Assembly: GCF_020991455.1 (NCBI RefSeq)
Contig: NZ_JAJMOX010000003.1
Location: forward strand, 1 to 64,000
Direction: 5' to 3'
Length of the DNA: 64,000 nucleotides
Source: Flavobacterium sp. JAS
GTDB lineage: Bacteria; Bacteroidota; Bacteroidia; Flavobacteriales; Flavobacteriaceae
Of the stretch, positions 26,785 to 34,791 are shown one piece after another. The number at the start of each line of letters is the position of its first letter. The first letter of the stretch is position 1. The notes under the pieces were generated by a model. That model was not told the origin of the DNA. It saw only the letters and a list, made by a program, of their open reading frames with translations, and did no database searches. Both the position numbers and the translations under genes were made by a program.

Positions 26785-28041
26785 TTATAGGTGTTCCAAT
26801 TCCTCTTTTTGAAATTTCTGATACAACTTAAATTTAGCTCCCTTAACAATTTGCGCTTTATAAATTCCGACAGAACCTGAAGAAAAGTAAGCAATAATAC
26901 ACGCAATTGCAATAAAGAGACCAGGTTGAATCCCGAAAAGTTCCATGCCCATAATCGTGCAGGCAATAGGAGTGTGGGTTGCGCCCGAAAATACGGCAAC
27001 AAATCCCAGTCCGGCTAAAAAGGCAATTGGCAACGGAATTATTAAGGATAAAGCACTTCCTAAAGTGGCACCAACAAAGAATAACGGAGTGACTTCACCA
27101 CCTTTAAAACCTGCTCCTAAAGTAAAACCCGTAAACAGAATTTTAAGTAAAAAGTCATACCAGGGATTTGCATTCGAAAAAGAATCTATAATAACAGGAA
27201 CACCTAATCCTGAGAATTTTGTGAGTCCAAAACCTGCAATGGCGATGGCAAGAACAATTCCGCCAATAAAAGGGCGTAACGGAGGATATTTTATGTTTTT
27301 TGAAAAAAGCGAACCCCAAAAATGAGTACTTCTTGAAAACAATAAAGCTGCAAAACCTGATAAAATTCCAATTATAATAACATAGCCTAAAGTCGAAATA
27401 CTAATTTCAGGAACAACTGGAATGCTATAATGGGTATGTTTTACTTGCCAAAATTCTACCGTAAAATAAGCTGCATAAGCCACCAAAAAGGATAAAACAA
27501 TACTTTTAAGATTGATTTTGCTGAAATATAAAACTTCAAGTGCAAAAATCGCACCCGCCAGCGGAGTTCCAAAAACCGATGCAAAACCGGCGCTGATTCC
27601 CAGTATGATCAGAATTTTTCTTTCGGAATTATCCAGTTTAAAAAGTTTGGTAAATTGATCCGCAATTGCTCCACCCATTTGTACTGCTGTACCTTCGCGA
27701 CCTGCTGAACCTCCAAATAGATGCGTAAGTAAAGTTCCTAAAAGTACTAAAGGAGCCATTTTAAGCGGAATCAGTTTCTGAGGATTTTCGTATTCTTCCA
27801 GCAATAAATTATTGCCTTTTGCGACTGATTCTCCCCAGTAATAATAACTCAATCCCACCAATAATCCGCCGAAAGGCAAAAGCCAGATAATCCAATCGTG
27901 GTGAATTCTAAATTGAGTAACCCATTCCAGAGAAACTAAAAAAAATGCCGATGCAGATCCAGACAAAATACCTATCAAAACACAGATCAAAATCCATTTG
28001 AAAGTTGTCAGGAATATTTTTTTTAGTTTTTGAGGAGCCAT
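26785..28041 (-). CDS. CLC-type anion transporter with fluoride-transporter motifs
   Basis: The 418-residue membrane protein has the CLC fold: GREGT (residues 114-118, with the gating glutamate Glu116), GISAGFASVFGTPLAGAIFALE and a late GAGFKGGEVTPLFFVGATLG. The position of the chloride-selective GSGIP loop is occupied by KGNNLLLEE (residues 75-83). Replacement of that serine loop by GNN or GMN is a hallmark of the CLC-F branch, which exports fluoride in exchange for protons. I therefore favour a fluoride/proton antiporter, with an ordinary chloride transporter as the alternative. I saw no fluoride riboswitch ahead of it; instead a long inverted repeat precedes it. Confidence 0.82.
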   Translation of the reverse strand: MAPQKLKKIFLTTFKWILICVLIGILSGSASAFFLVSLEWVTQFRIHHDWIIWLLPFGGLLVGLSYYYWGESVAKGNNLLLEEYENPQKLIPLKMAPLVLLGTLLTHLFGGSAGREGTAVQMGGAIADQFTKLFKLDNSERKILIILGISAGFASVFGTPLAGAIFALEVLYFSKINLKSIVLSFLVAYAAYFTVEFWQVKHTHYSIPVVPEISISTLGYVIIIGILSGFAALLFSRSTHFWGSLFSKNIKYPPLRPFIGGIVLAIAIAGFGLTKFSGLGVPVIIDSFSNANPWYDFLLKILFTGFTLGAGFKGGEVTPLFFVGATLGSALSLIIPLPIAFLAGLGFVAVFSGATHTPIACTIMGMELFGIQPGLFIAIACIIAYFSSGSVGIYKAQIVKGAKFKLYQKFQKEELEHL

Positions 28042-28058
28042 TAATTATATAAAGAAAG

Positions 28059-28189
28059 TTTGCCACGAATTTCACGAATTTTCACGAATTAATTGCTTTT
28101 TAATTGAAGAAATTAAAAAAGAAATCTTTTCTAATTCTCTAGATTAGTAGAAAAAGTAATTCGTGAAAATTCGTGAAATTGGTGGCAAA
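28059..28189. repeat. long-armed inverted repeat upstream of the CLC gene
   Basis: The arms 28059-28091 and 28157-28189 are 33 nt each and pair with one mismatch; each arm holds repeats of CACGAATT. The loop is 65 nt. It fills the gap between the RidA-family and CLC genes. Confidence 0.8.
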
Positions 28190-28195
28190 AAAATA

Positions 28196-28579
28196 TTACT
28201 GTATAACAGCTGTAAATTCAATTTCAACTAAATATTCAGGAGCAACCAATTTACTGATTTCATAAAAACCTGTAGTTGGTTTTACATCTTTAAAAAACGC
28301 TGAATGCGCTCTTGCTACATCTTCAAAAGTTGCAATATTGGTTGTAAAGATTCTTGTTCTGATGACATCTTTCATTCCAACACTCAAATCTTCTAATACT
28401 TTTTCAACACGTTCCAGGATGTTATAGGTTTGAGCATAAGCATCGTCGGCTTTTACTTTTTCACCATCAACAATAGCCACTGTTCCTGAAACTTCAATAA
28501 TATTGCCAATTCTTACTGCACGACAATATCCCATTTTGTCCTCCCAAGGTGATCCTGTTAAGATGTTTTCTCTTTTCAT
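28196..28579 (-). CDS. RidA/YjgF family protein
   Basis: The 127-residue protein has the compact RidA fold pattern: VRIGNIIEVSGTVAIVDGEK, then AYAQTYNILERVEKVLEDLSVGMKDVIRTRIFTTN and PTTGFYEISKLVAPEYLVEIEFTAVI. Archetypal RidA proteins hydrolyse reactive enamine/imine intermediates with a conserved arginine in the last strand region. Here that region reads VAPEYLVEIEF, so this arginine is absent and it belongs to another Rid subfamily with uncertain activity. It may share a transcript with the CLC gene, but the large hairpin between them argues for separate control. Confidence 0.83.
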   Translation of the reverse strand: MKRENILTGSPWEDKMGYCRAVRIGNIIEVSGTVAIVDGEKVKADDAYAQTYNILERVEKVLEDLSVGMKDVIRTRIFTTNIATFEDVARAHSAFFKDVKPTTGFYEISKLVAPEYLVEIEFTAVIQ

Positions 28580-28837
28580 TTTGTATGTTTTTTTGAATTG
28601 TTTTTAGCATTTTTAAAAACAAATTCCGGTTCGTTAATTGTGTTGCAATTTATAAAATATGGAGATGAAAAAGAACCAAATTTGGGCAAAATCATTTCAA
28701 AAATCATTCTTTTTTGTGATATTTTGAGTGATAGATTTAATTTTTTGCCACTCCCGATAGTTATCGGTTAATGTCATTAATTTAGCAAATTACGTTTTAA
28801 TCTTTTTCTCGCAGAAACGCAAAATCGCCAAAAGTCG

Positions 28838-28863
28838 TTCACGCAGATTTAAATCTGCGTGAA
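28838..28863 (-). terminator. perfect 26-bp palindrome after cbpM
   Basis: TTCACGCAGATTT and AAATCTGCGTGAA form a perfect palindrome 10 bases past the cbpM stop. It could terminate the cbpA-cbpM transcript, though the T-tract is weak; an interspersed repeat is the alternative. Confidence 0.5.
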
Positions 28864-28872
28864 ACAAAATCT

Positions 28873-29181
28873 TTATTGCTCAATTTGATGATGTTCGTAA
28901 AGACGAAGTTTGTTTTGAGTTGTGGTAAGATTTTGCTGTAAAGCTTCAATTTTGTCCAATAAGTTTGCAATAACATCAATACCTTCAAGATTGATTTTTA
29001 AATCATAATGAAGGCGAATCATTTTTTCGACAGCAGGCAATTGTTCCGGCTGTAAATATTCATCTTCTTCCAGAACAATAATTTTTATCAGACCATAATT
29101 GTGCAACTCTGTTATAAAGGTGTTTTCAATTTCATGATACACGCAAAATTGTTTTATTTGAATTAAGTTTTTACTACTCAT
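28873..29181 (-). CDS. cbpM: chaperone modulator CbpM
   Basis: The 102-residue protein fits CbpM: a MerR-like opening (LIQIKQFCVYHEIENTFITELHNYGLI), a middle helix pair (AVEKMIRLHYDLKINLEGIDVIANLL) and a C-terminal coiled coil (DKIEALQQNLTTTQNKLRLYEH). CbpM binds the J-domain of CbpA and restrains its action on DnaK. Its start lies inside the end of cbpA (8-bp overlap, 29174-29181), so the two are translationally coupled. Confidence 0.85.
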   Translation of the reverse strand: MSSKNLIQIKQFCVYHEIENTFITELHNYGLIKIIVLEEDEYLQPEQLPAVEKMIRLHYDLKINLEGIDVIANLLDKIEALQQNLTTTQNKLRLYEHHQIEQ

Positions 29182-30097
29182 GATTTCTTAATTTAGCTAG
29201 TTCTTCGAATAATTCTTTTTCTTTTGTCGATAATTTGGTCGGAATTTTTAGAGTGTAAGTAATGTATAAATCTCCAAACTGATTTTCTTTTTTATAGATC
29301 GGAAAACCTTTTCCTTTTAGTTTAACCTTAGTTCCGGGCTGAGTTTCGGCAGGAACTTTAATTTTTACTTTTCCGTCAAAAGTATTCACGAAAATTTCAC
29401 CGCCAAGAATTGCAGTGTATAAATTCAGATCGACATCGGCATATAAATTATTGCCTTCACGTTTAAAATCAGAATTGTTATCAACTAGAAAAGTAATGTA
29501 CAAATCACCATTCGGACCACCGTTTGCGCCGGGAGCACCATGATTTGGGATCTTTATTATTTGTCCGTTTTCGACACCGGCCGGAATTGTAATTCGGATG
29601 TTTTTTCCGTTTACGGTTAAGTTTTGTTTGTGTGTTGTATAGGCTGATGTGAGGTCTAATTGCAATTCGGCATTAAAATCCTGACCTCTGTATTTAGCCT
29701 GACTTTTGGAACTTCTTCCCGCAGAACCATACATAGAATTGAAGAAATCAGAGAAATCACTTCCTGAAAAATCTCCTCCTTCAAAACCAGAATAACTTTG
29801 ACCGCCGCCTTGCTGTTGTCTCGAATATTGTTGTTGATTAGGATCGTAACCTGCTTTTTCAAATTCATCGGCATGTTTCCAGTCTTTTCCATACTTATCG
29901 TATTTTTTGCGATTTTCAGGATTGCTTAAAACCTCATTAGCTTCATTTATTTCCTTGAATTTTTTCTCCGCTTCTTTATCATTCGGATTCAAATCTGGAT
30001 GATATTTTCGAGCCATTTTCCGATAGGCTTTTTTGATTTCGGCTTCTGTGGCCGATTTTGTGATTTCTAATACTTTATAATAGTCTATATAATCCAT
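29174..30097 (-). CDS. cbpA: DnaJ-class co-chaperone CbpA
   Basis: The 307-residue protein starts with a J-domain carrying HPD (YHPDLNPNDKEAEKKFKEINEANEVLS, about residues 32-58), then a Gly/Gln/Ser-rich linker (about 85-135). Two beta C-terminal substrate domains follow (NLTVNGKNIRITIPAGVENGQ; VKIKVPAETQPGTKVKLKGKGFPIY). There is no CxxCxGxG zinc region, so it is a class II, CbpA-type partner of DnaK rather than DnaJ itself. It overlaps cbpM by 8 bases, the standard pair. Confidence 0.9.
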   Translation of the reverse strand: MDYIDYYKVLEITKSATEAEIKKAYRKMARKYHPDLNPNDKEAEKKFKEINEANEVLSNPENRKKYDKYGKDWKHADEFEKAGYDPNQQQYSRQQQGGGQSYSGFEGGDFSGSDFSDFFNSMYGSAGRSSKSQAKYRGQDFNAELQLDLTSAYTTHKQNLTVNGKNIRITIPAGVENGQIIKIPNHGAPGANGGPNGDLYITFLVDNNSDFKREGNNLYADVDLNLYTAILGGEIFVNTFDGKVKIKVPAETQPGTKVKLKGKGFPIYKKENQFGDLYITYTLKIPTKLSTKEKELFEELAKLRNHE

Positions 30098-30350
30098 AAT
30101 GCCTCAATTTTAATAAAAGTGAATTAAGGTATTGAAGTTAGGAATAAGTTGGTAATAATCAAAATTTTATATTTTTTGAATTAGGATTTAGAATAAAATA
30201 ACTAATTATTTTTAATATAAATCTTATAAAAAAAGTTTTTTGGTTATAGAAAATTGTCTATGTTTTCGATAAATAATGTAAACTATTATCTATTCTTTAA
30301 GGCAAGTAAAAAATGATAAAGAAATATAGTAACGGTAATATTTAATAGTT

Positions 30351-30768
30351 ATGAGAAAATTATCTTTTTTAAAATCAACATTAAGTCTTGTTCTTTTATT
30401 ATGCATGTCCATTTTATTGACAAGTTGCAGTTCAAGCAACGATAATGATTATACGTCATCAAATGGTACTGCGTTTAATGTGGCTGATTTTGCTTTAACA
30501 GTTACAAACAAGAAACTATATAATGATTATCTGGTAATTGATTTTGATATAAAAAACACTTCTAAAACATCCTATAGTGTTTATGGGCAAGGGAGACTTC
30601 TCAGTAAAGTTTACTGCTAAAACTACTGATGGGACAGTGTTTCAAAGTACTACATACGTACATTATGTCGAAGCCGGAGTTACCTATACAGATGATGTCC
30701 ATCTTAATTATACGGTAGGCAAAACACTAGATCTTACTACATTGACCGCAGTTATTGTTAAAGACTAG
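30351..30768 (+). pseudogene. frameshifted lipoprotein gene (DUF4352-like)
   Basis: Two overlapping frames belong to one gene. The first starts with a lipoprotein signal (lipobox LTSC, Cys26) and reads VADFALTVTNKKLYNDYLVI then DFDIKNTSKTSYSVYG before running off into a stop at 30620. The second frame continues the same domain (GDFSVKFTAKTTDG...VGKTLDLTTLTAVIVKD) to 30768. Removing one G from the GGG at 30585-30587 joins them into a 138-residue protein reading SVYGKGDFSVKF. The pattern (a strand, then N-T-S, then a strand and a DG turn) resembles DUF4352-type domains. It may be a true recent mutation, phase variation or a sequencing error. Confidence 0.75.
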
Positions 30769-30796
30769 TTTTTTTTTGTTATTTATTTTTCATTAG

Positions 30797-30828
30797 ATCC
30801 GGCTTGTCAATGCAAGTCGGATTTTTTG
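30797..30828 (+). terminator. terminator of the frameshifted lipoprotein gene
   Basis: ATCCGGCTTG (30797-30806) pairs with CAAGTCGGAT (30813-30822) with one wobble and runs into T. Confidence 0.75.
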
Positions 30829-30958
30829 TATTCTTAATACAATTGAGGTTAATGAAATTTAAAGAAAAATTCTCTTTTGGCAGGTTTTTTGATTCCAAAA
30901 ATTAGCCTAATATATTGTTATAATAGTCTTAAAGTTGTAGCGCCTAATTAAATTATGC

Positions 30959-30966
30959 TATTTTTG
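30959..30966 (+). promoter_or_regulatory. -7 box ahead of the exported protein at 31025
   Basis: TATTTTTG matches TAnnTTTG. Transcription would begin near 30972, giving a leader of about 50 nt to the preferred ATG; a start at 30974 would be nearly leaderless. Confidence 0.5.
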
Positions 30967-31024
30967 TGATGCTATGCTCAGATTTTATAAAAACTATAAA
31001 AGCCGATTCGATAATACTTTTTCA

Positions 31025-31738
31025 ATGAAGCACATTTTATTTTTCATACTATTTTTTACAGCTGTAACAGTATCAGCACAAACCGAATTTGGAACTAAAT
31101 TCAAACCTATTGCTGCGCCAAAATTTGGTGCAAAACCTAAGAAAACACCTATTCATCAAATAAAAGATCCTCAGGCTGATAATAGTGATATTCCGAGTAT
31201 TAAAACTCCAAATGTTTTTGATAATACGAGTATTACACCAAAATCTCAATTCCAGATTGGACAAGAAAAAAGCAAATTTACCATGTCTACAGAAACTGAT
31301 TTTGCCAATCCCGGCGATCGTTATGTAGCCAAAATGGAAAAGGATTTAGATAAAGCTTTAAAAGATGCCGGCTTAAAAGAAGGCCGCGGAACATTGGTTA
31401 AGAAAAATATTTCGTTAGGAGAATTTAAAACCAAATCACAATACTTTATTGTAAAATTCAGAGATTTTGGAGCCATCGATGGCGATTTGGTAAAAGTATC
31501 TTCAAACGACCAGATTATTAAAGATCAATTATTTTTGGATTCTAATTTTAAAGATGTAAAAATTAATCTGGTAAATGGCTTTAATAAATTAGACTTCGAA
31601 GCCTTAAATATTGGTTCCCTAGGAGGAAATACTGCCGAAATCCAGGTCTACGATGACAAAGGACAATTAGTAACCAATGATTATTGGGACAATCTTGCCG
31701 CTGGATTTAAAGCCTCTATTATTGTTACGAAAGAGTAA
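31025..31738 (+). CDS. exported protein of unknown function
   Basis: The ATG at 31025 is chosen because it opens a clean signal peptide (MKHILFFILFFTAVTVSAQ); a start at 30974 would add 17 charged residues before it. The 237-residue product has a Lys/Pro-rich segment after cleavage (FGAKPKKTPIHQIKDPQADN), a helical middle and a C-terminal beta domain (NKLDFEALNIGSLGGNTAEI, then VYDDKGQLVTNDYWDNLAAGF). No catalytic motif or lipobox is visible. I do not recognise the family. It converges with a lipoprotein gene. Confidence 0.65.
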   Translation: MKHILFFILFFTAVTVSAQTEFGTKFKPIAAPKFGAKPKKTPIHQIKDPQADNSDIPSIKTPNVFDNTSITPKSQFQIGQEKSKFTMSTETDFANPGDRYVAKMEKDLDKALKDAGLKEGRGTLVKKNISLGEFKTKSQYFIVKFRDFGAIDGDLVKVSSNDQIIKDQLFLDSNFKDVKINLVNGFNKLDFEALNIGSLGGNTAEIQVYDDKGQLVTNDYWDNLAAGFKASIIVTKE

Positions 31739-31742
31739 AGTC

Positions 31743-31822
31743 AGGTTCAAAGCGACAAAGGTTCAAAGGAACAAAGTTGTTGGACTTTTTTAAAACCTCT
31801 GAGCCTTTGTCACTTTGAACCT
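31743..31822. repeat. GGTTCAAAG-type inverted repeat between convergent genes
   Basis: The arms 31743-31761 and 31804-31822 pair over 19 bases with one mismatch and consist of the CAAAGGTTC motif. A T-run follows on the plus strand, so it may also terminate the upstream gene. Similar runs occur at 11027-11062, 32371-32397 and 33077-33118. Confidence 0.7.
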
Positions 31823-31833
31823 TTGTGCCTTTT

Positions 31834-32361
31834 TTAGAACGGATCTGCAGTCACTTTAAACTTCATATCTGCTTTAACGGTTACGTCTTTTGTAAGTGAT
31901 TCTTTTAGAGTAACCTGAGTTCTGATTTTGTATTTATCAGCTTTAATGTATTGATCCAGTCTTTTATCGGTACAAATTAAATCAATCGTATTTGTGTTTG
32001 AGTTGATATTATCCTGATAAGCCAATTCTATCTCGTCAGAATCTGTGGTTGAGATATACAAATGAATCGATTTTAAAAACGTAAATGTTTTGTCTGTAGG
32101 ATTTGTAATTGCTAATTGAAGTGATTTCAGCTTTACATCTTTCACTAAACTAGCTTTGGTTTTGTTGTTCGAAAATTCAGCCGATGAATTTGTGGTAACG
32201 TCTGGTGTAACAATTTCAGAGGGTAAATTGATAGGTAAATTACTTTTTATCTGAATTGAAGTTTCATTGGAAATAGTAAAAGTCAATAAATCATCAACTG
32301 TATTGCAAGAGTTTAAAAACAATGATAAGAAAAGGATTAGGGCAATTGATTTTGATTTCAT
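31834..32361 (-). CDS. lipoprotein of unknown function
   Basis: The start at 32361 opens a lipoprotein signal (MKSKSIALILFLSLFLNSC, Cys19); codons upstream lie inside an AAGGTTC repeat and are not credible. The 175-residue product is beta-rich, with a run of Thr/Ser/Asn and the pattern LKSLQLAITNPTDKTFTFLKSIHLYIST, as in small envelope lipoproteins of flavobacteria. No function can be assigned. It is predicted to be membrane-anchored. Confidence 0.65.
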   Translation of the reverse strand: MKSKSIALILFLSLFLNSCNTVDDLLTFTISNETSIQIKSNLPINLPSEIVTPDVTTNSSAEFSNNKTKASLVKDVKLKSLQLAITNPTDKTFTFLKSIHLYISTTDSDEIELAYQDNINSNTNTIDLICTDKRLDQYIKADKYKIRTQVTLKESLTKDVTVKADMKFKVTADPF

Positions 32362-32462
32362 AATTTTTTTTAGGTTCAAAGGTTCAAAGGTACAAATGAA
32401 CAAAAAAAGGGTTAATAAAAGCGAATAATTCTATTACTCTAAATTGAAATCGCTATTAATAA

Positions 32463-32924
32463 TCAGTAATGATTTGATGGCATTCCCCCTGCAGCTAGCA
32501 TAAGACACCAAAAACAGACCCCAAAAAGAGATAAAATTATAGTAACTGCAAAGTTAATTAAATAGGATTTCCGTATTTTCGGATCTATAGATTTTGGGTT
32601 CTTTGCTAATAGGAAGTATTGAATTATTAGATTGATTGTTAATAGTATTAAAATTGAATAATCATTGATGAACATGAGTGATGTTCCAATGCATAGTGTT
32701 ATTATTGAATATAATATACCTAAAAGAATAATTTTTGCACGTTGGTTTTTAATTTTGAAGACGAGATAGAAAGCATAAATAAAATAAGATATTCCTCCGA
32801 TTAATGCAAAATCATAATATTGATAACTGGCCATATAGTCATATACAATAGGAGGAATTATTACTACAATAAAAATAATTAGAATGTGAAAAGCTATTTT
32901 TTTAAGGGGTTTCTTAATATTCAT
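32463..32924 (-). CDS. small integral membrane protein
   Basis: The 153-residue product has about five hydrophobic segments (HILIIFIVVIIPPIVYDYM, ALIGGISYFIYAFYLVF, AKIILLGILYSIITLCIG, a middle ILILLTINLIIQYFLLA and a last FAVTIILSLFGVCFWCLML). No family motif is recognised. It is a single gene of very AT-rich composition. Confidence 0.6.
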   Translation of the reverse strand: MNIKKPLKKIAFHILIIFIVVIIPPIVYDYMASYQYYDFALIGGISYFIYAFYLVFKIKNQRAKIILLGILYSIITLCIGTSLMFINDYSILILLTINLIIQYFLLAKNPKSIDPKIRKSYLINFAVTIILSLFGVCFWCLMLAAGGMPSNHY

Positions 32925-33120
32925 TAGTTAAAAGAGAATTTATTAAATTTCTATAAATGTGGTAATTTTTTTTACGTTTTAATGAAAACATTCAGATTTT
33001 TTACGCTTGGTCTATTTTTGTTCTTTTGAATTTTTTTAATAAAACAAAAAAGAAAAGGAGCAATAAAAATGCAAATTTTAAAACCTCTGAACCTTTGCAA
33101 CTTTACAACTTTGTACCTAG

Positions 33121-33170
33121 AAAATCGGAACTGTGAAAAAAAATATTTTTTTTTCACAGTTCCGATTTTT
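33121..33170. other. perfect long hairpin just upstream of guaA
   Basis: AAAATCGGAACTGTGAAAAA and its exact complement form a stem of about 24 bp with an AT-only centre. It lies between two divergently transcribed genes, so it does not end either of them. It ends 20 bases before the guaA -7 box. Confidence 0.8.
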
Positions 33171-33189
33171 CAAATTCGAATATAAAAAG

Positions 33190-33197
33190 TATTTTTG
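33190..33197 (+). promoter_or_regulatory. -7 box abutting guaA
   Basis: TATTTTTG matches TAnnTTTG and ends three bases before the guaA ATG, which would put the start codon at or next to the transcription start. Confidence 0.45.
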
Positions 33198-33200
33198 CGC

Positions 33201-34730
33201 ATGCAACACAACGTACTTATTTTAGATTTCGGATCGCAATATACTCAGCTTATTGCGCGTAGAGTTCGCGAATTAAATATATTCTGCGAAATTTTCCCTT
33301 ACAATCACTTTCCAAGTGATTTATCACCTTATAAAGCCGTAATTTTAGGAGGAAGCCCATTTTCTGTTCGTGCAGAAGACGCTCCACATCCTGATTTATC
33401 TCAAATTCGAGGCAAACTTCCAATGTTGGCAGTTTGTTACGGAGCACAATACTTAGCACATTTTAGTGGAGGTGAAGTAGCAGCTTCGAACACCAGAGAA
33501 TATGGTAGAGCTAATTTATCTTATATTAAAGAAGGGGAAACTTTCTTTAATGGAGTTTCAGAAAACAGTCAGGTTTGGATGAGTCATAGCGATAGTATCA
33601 AGGCTTTACCAACAAATGCTGTAAAATTGGCAAGCACGCATGACGTAGAATATGCTGCTTACAAAATTGAAGGTGAAACAACTTATGCAATTCAGTATCA
33701 CCCAGAAGTTTTCCATTCTACAGATGGATCAAAAATGCTGAAAAACTTTTTAGTAGACATTGCCGAAGTTCCTCAAAATTTTACACCAAATGCTTTCGTA
33801 GAAGAAATGGTGGCAGAATTAAAAGAGAAATTAGGAAATGACAAAGTAGTTTTAGGATTGTCAGGCGGAGTAGATTCTACTGTAGCGGCAGTTTTATTAC
33901 ACCAGGCAATTGGTAAAAACCTATACTGTATTTTCGTAAATAACGGTTTACTTCGTAAAAACGAATTCCAAAACGTATTAGATCAATACAAAGGAATGGG
34001 ATTGAACGTAAAAGGAGTAGATGCAGGAGATCGTTTCTTAGGCGAGTTAGCCGGAATCAGTGATCCTGAAACCAAACGTAAAACTATTGGTCGTGTATTT
34101 ATCGAAGTTTTTGATGATGAATCACACTTAATCGAAGACGTAAAATGGTTGGCGCAAGGAACAATTTATCCTGACGTAATCGAATCTGTTTCGGTAAAAG
34201 GACCATCGGCAACTATTAAATCGCACCATAACGTAGGTGGATTGCCGGATTATATGAAATTAAAAATTGTAGAACCACTTAGAATGTTGTTTAAAGACGA
34301 GGTTCGTAGAGTTGGTGCTACTTTAGGAATAGATCCTGAATTATTAGGAAGACACCCTTTCCCGGGACCAGGATTATCAATCAGAATTTTGGGAGATATT
34401 ACTCCTGAGAAAGTTCAGATTTTACAAGATGTTGATGCTGTTTTTATCGACGGATTAAAATCTTGGGGATTGTATGATAAAGTTTGGCAGGCTGGAGCAA
34501 TTTTGCTTCCTGTAAATTCTGTTGGTGTGATGGGCGATGAGCGTACGTACGAAAAAGTAGTAGCGCTTAGAGCAGTTGAATCTACAGATGGTATGACTGC
34601 TGACTGGGTACATTTACCGTATGATTTCCTGATGAAAGTGTCAAATGACATTATTAATAAGGTAAAAGGCGTGAATCGCGTTGTTTACGATATAAGTTCA
34701 AAACCACCTGCAACAATTGAGTGGGAATAG
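33201..34730 (+). CDS. guaA: GMP synthase (glutamine-hydrolysing)
   Basis: GuaA converts XMP to GMP with ATP and glutamine in the cytoplasm. The start at 33201 ([21 protein letters not shown]) is required for the conserved N-terminus. The class I amidotransferase half has the nucleophile Cys79 ([10 protein letters not shown]) and the His/Glu pair in YHPEVFHS. The ATP-pyrophosphatase half has [17 protein letters not shown], and the dimer domain ends in the usual [16 protein letters not shown]. Length (509) is normal. A strong terminator follows, then two LysM genes. Confidence 0.96.
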   Translation: MQHNVLILDFGSQYTQLIARRVRELNIFCEIFPYNHFPSDLSPYKAVILGGSPFSVRAEDAPHPDLSQIRGKLPMLAVCYGAQYLAHFSGGEVAASNTREYGRANLSYIKEGETFFNGVSENSQVWMSHSDSIKALPTNAVKLASTHDVEYAAYKIEGETTYAIQYHPEVFHSTDGSKMLKNFLVDIAEVPQNFTPNAFVEEMVAELKEKLGNDKVVLGLSGGVDSTVAAVLLHQAIGKNLYCIFVNNGLLRKNEFQNVLDQYKGMGLNVKGVDAGDRFLGELAGISDPETKRKTIGRVFIEVFDDESHLIEDVKWLAQGTIYPDVIESVSVKGPSATIKSHHNVGGLPDYMKLKIVEPLRMLFKDEVRRVGATLGIDPELLGRHPFPGPGLSIRILGDITPEKVQILQDVDAVFIDGLKSWGLYDKVWQAGAILLPVNSVGVMGDERTYEKVVALRAVESTDGMTADWVHLPYDFLMKVSNDIINKVKGVNRVVYDISSKPPATIEWE

Positions 34731-34741
34731 TAATATTTTTC

Positions 34742-34779
34742 AATTTAAGGCGTTACATTTGTAACGCCTTAAATTTTTA
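34742..34779 (+). terminator. terminator of guaA
   Basis: AATTTAAGGCGTTAC (34742-34756) pairs perfectly with GTAACGCCTTAAATT (34761-34775), followed by T. It sits 12 bases before the next start codon, so the LysM gene depends on read-through or a promoter inside. Confidence 0.85.
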
Positions 34780-34791
34780 AACCTACTATTT

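Noticed and set aside
26482..28200. Fluoride riboswitch ahead of the CLC gene
   Set aside because: The leader is a long-armed inverted repeat and I could not find the crcB-type pseudoknot arrangement. A covariance search would settle it.
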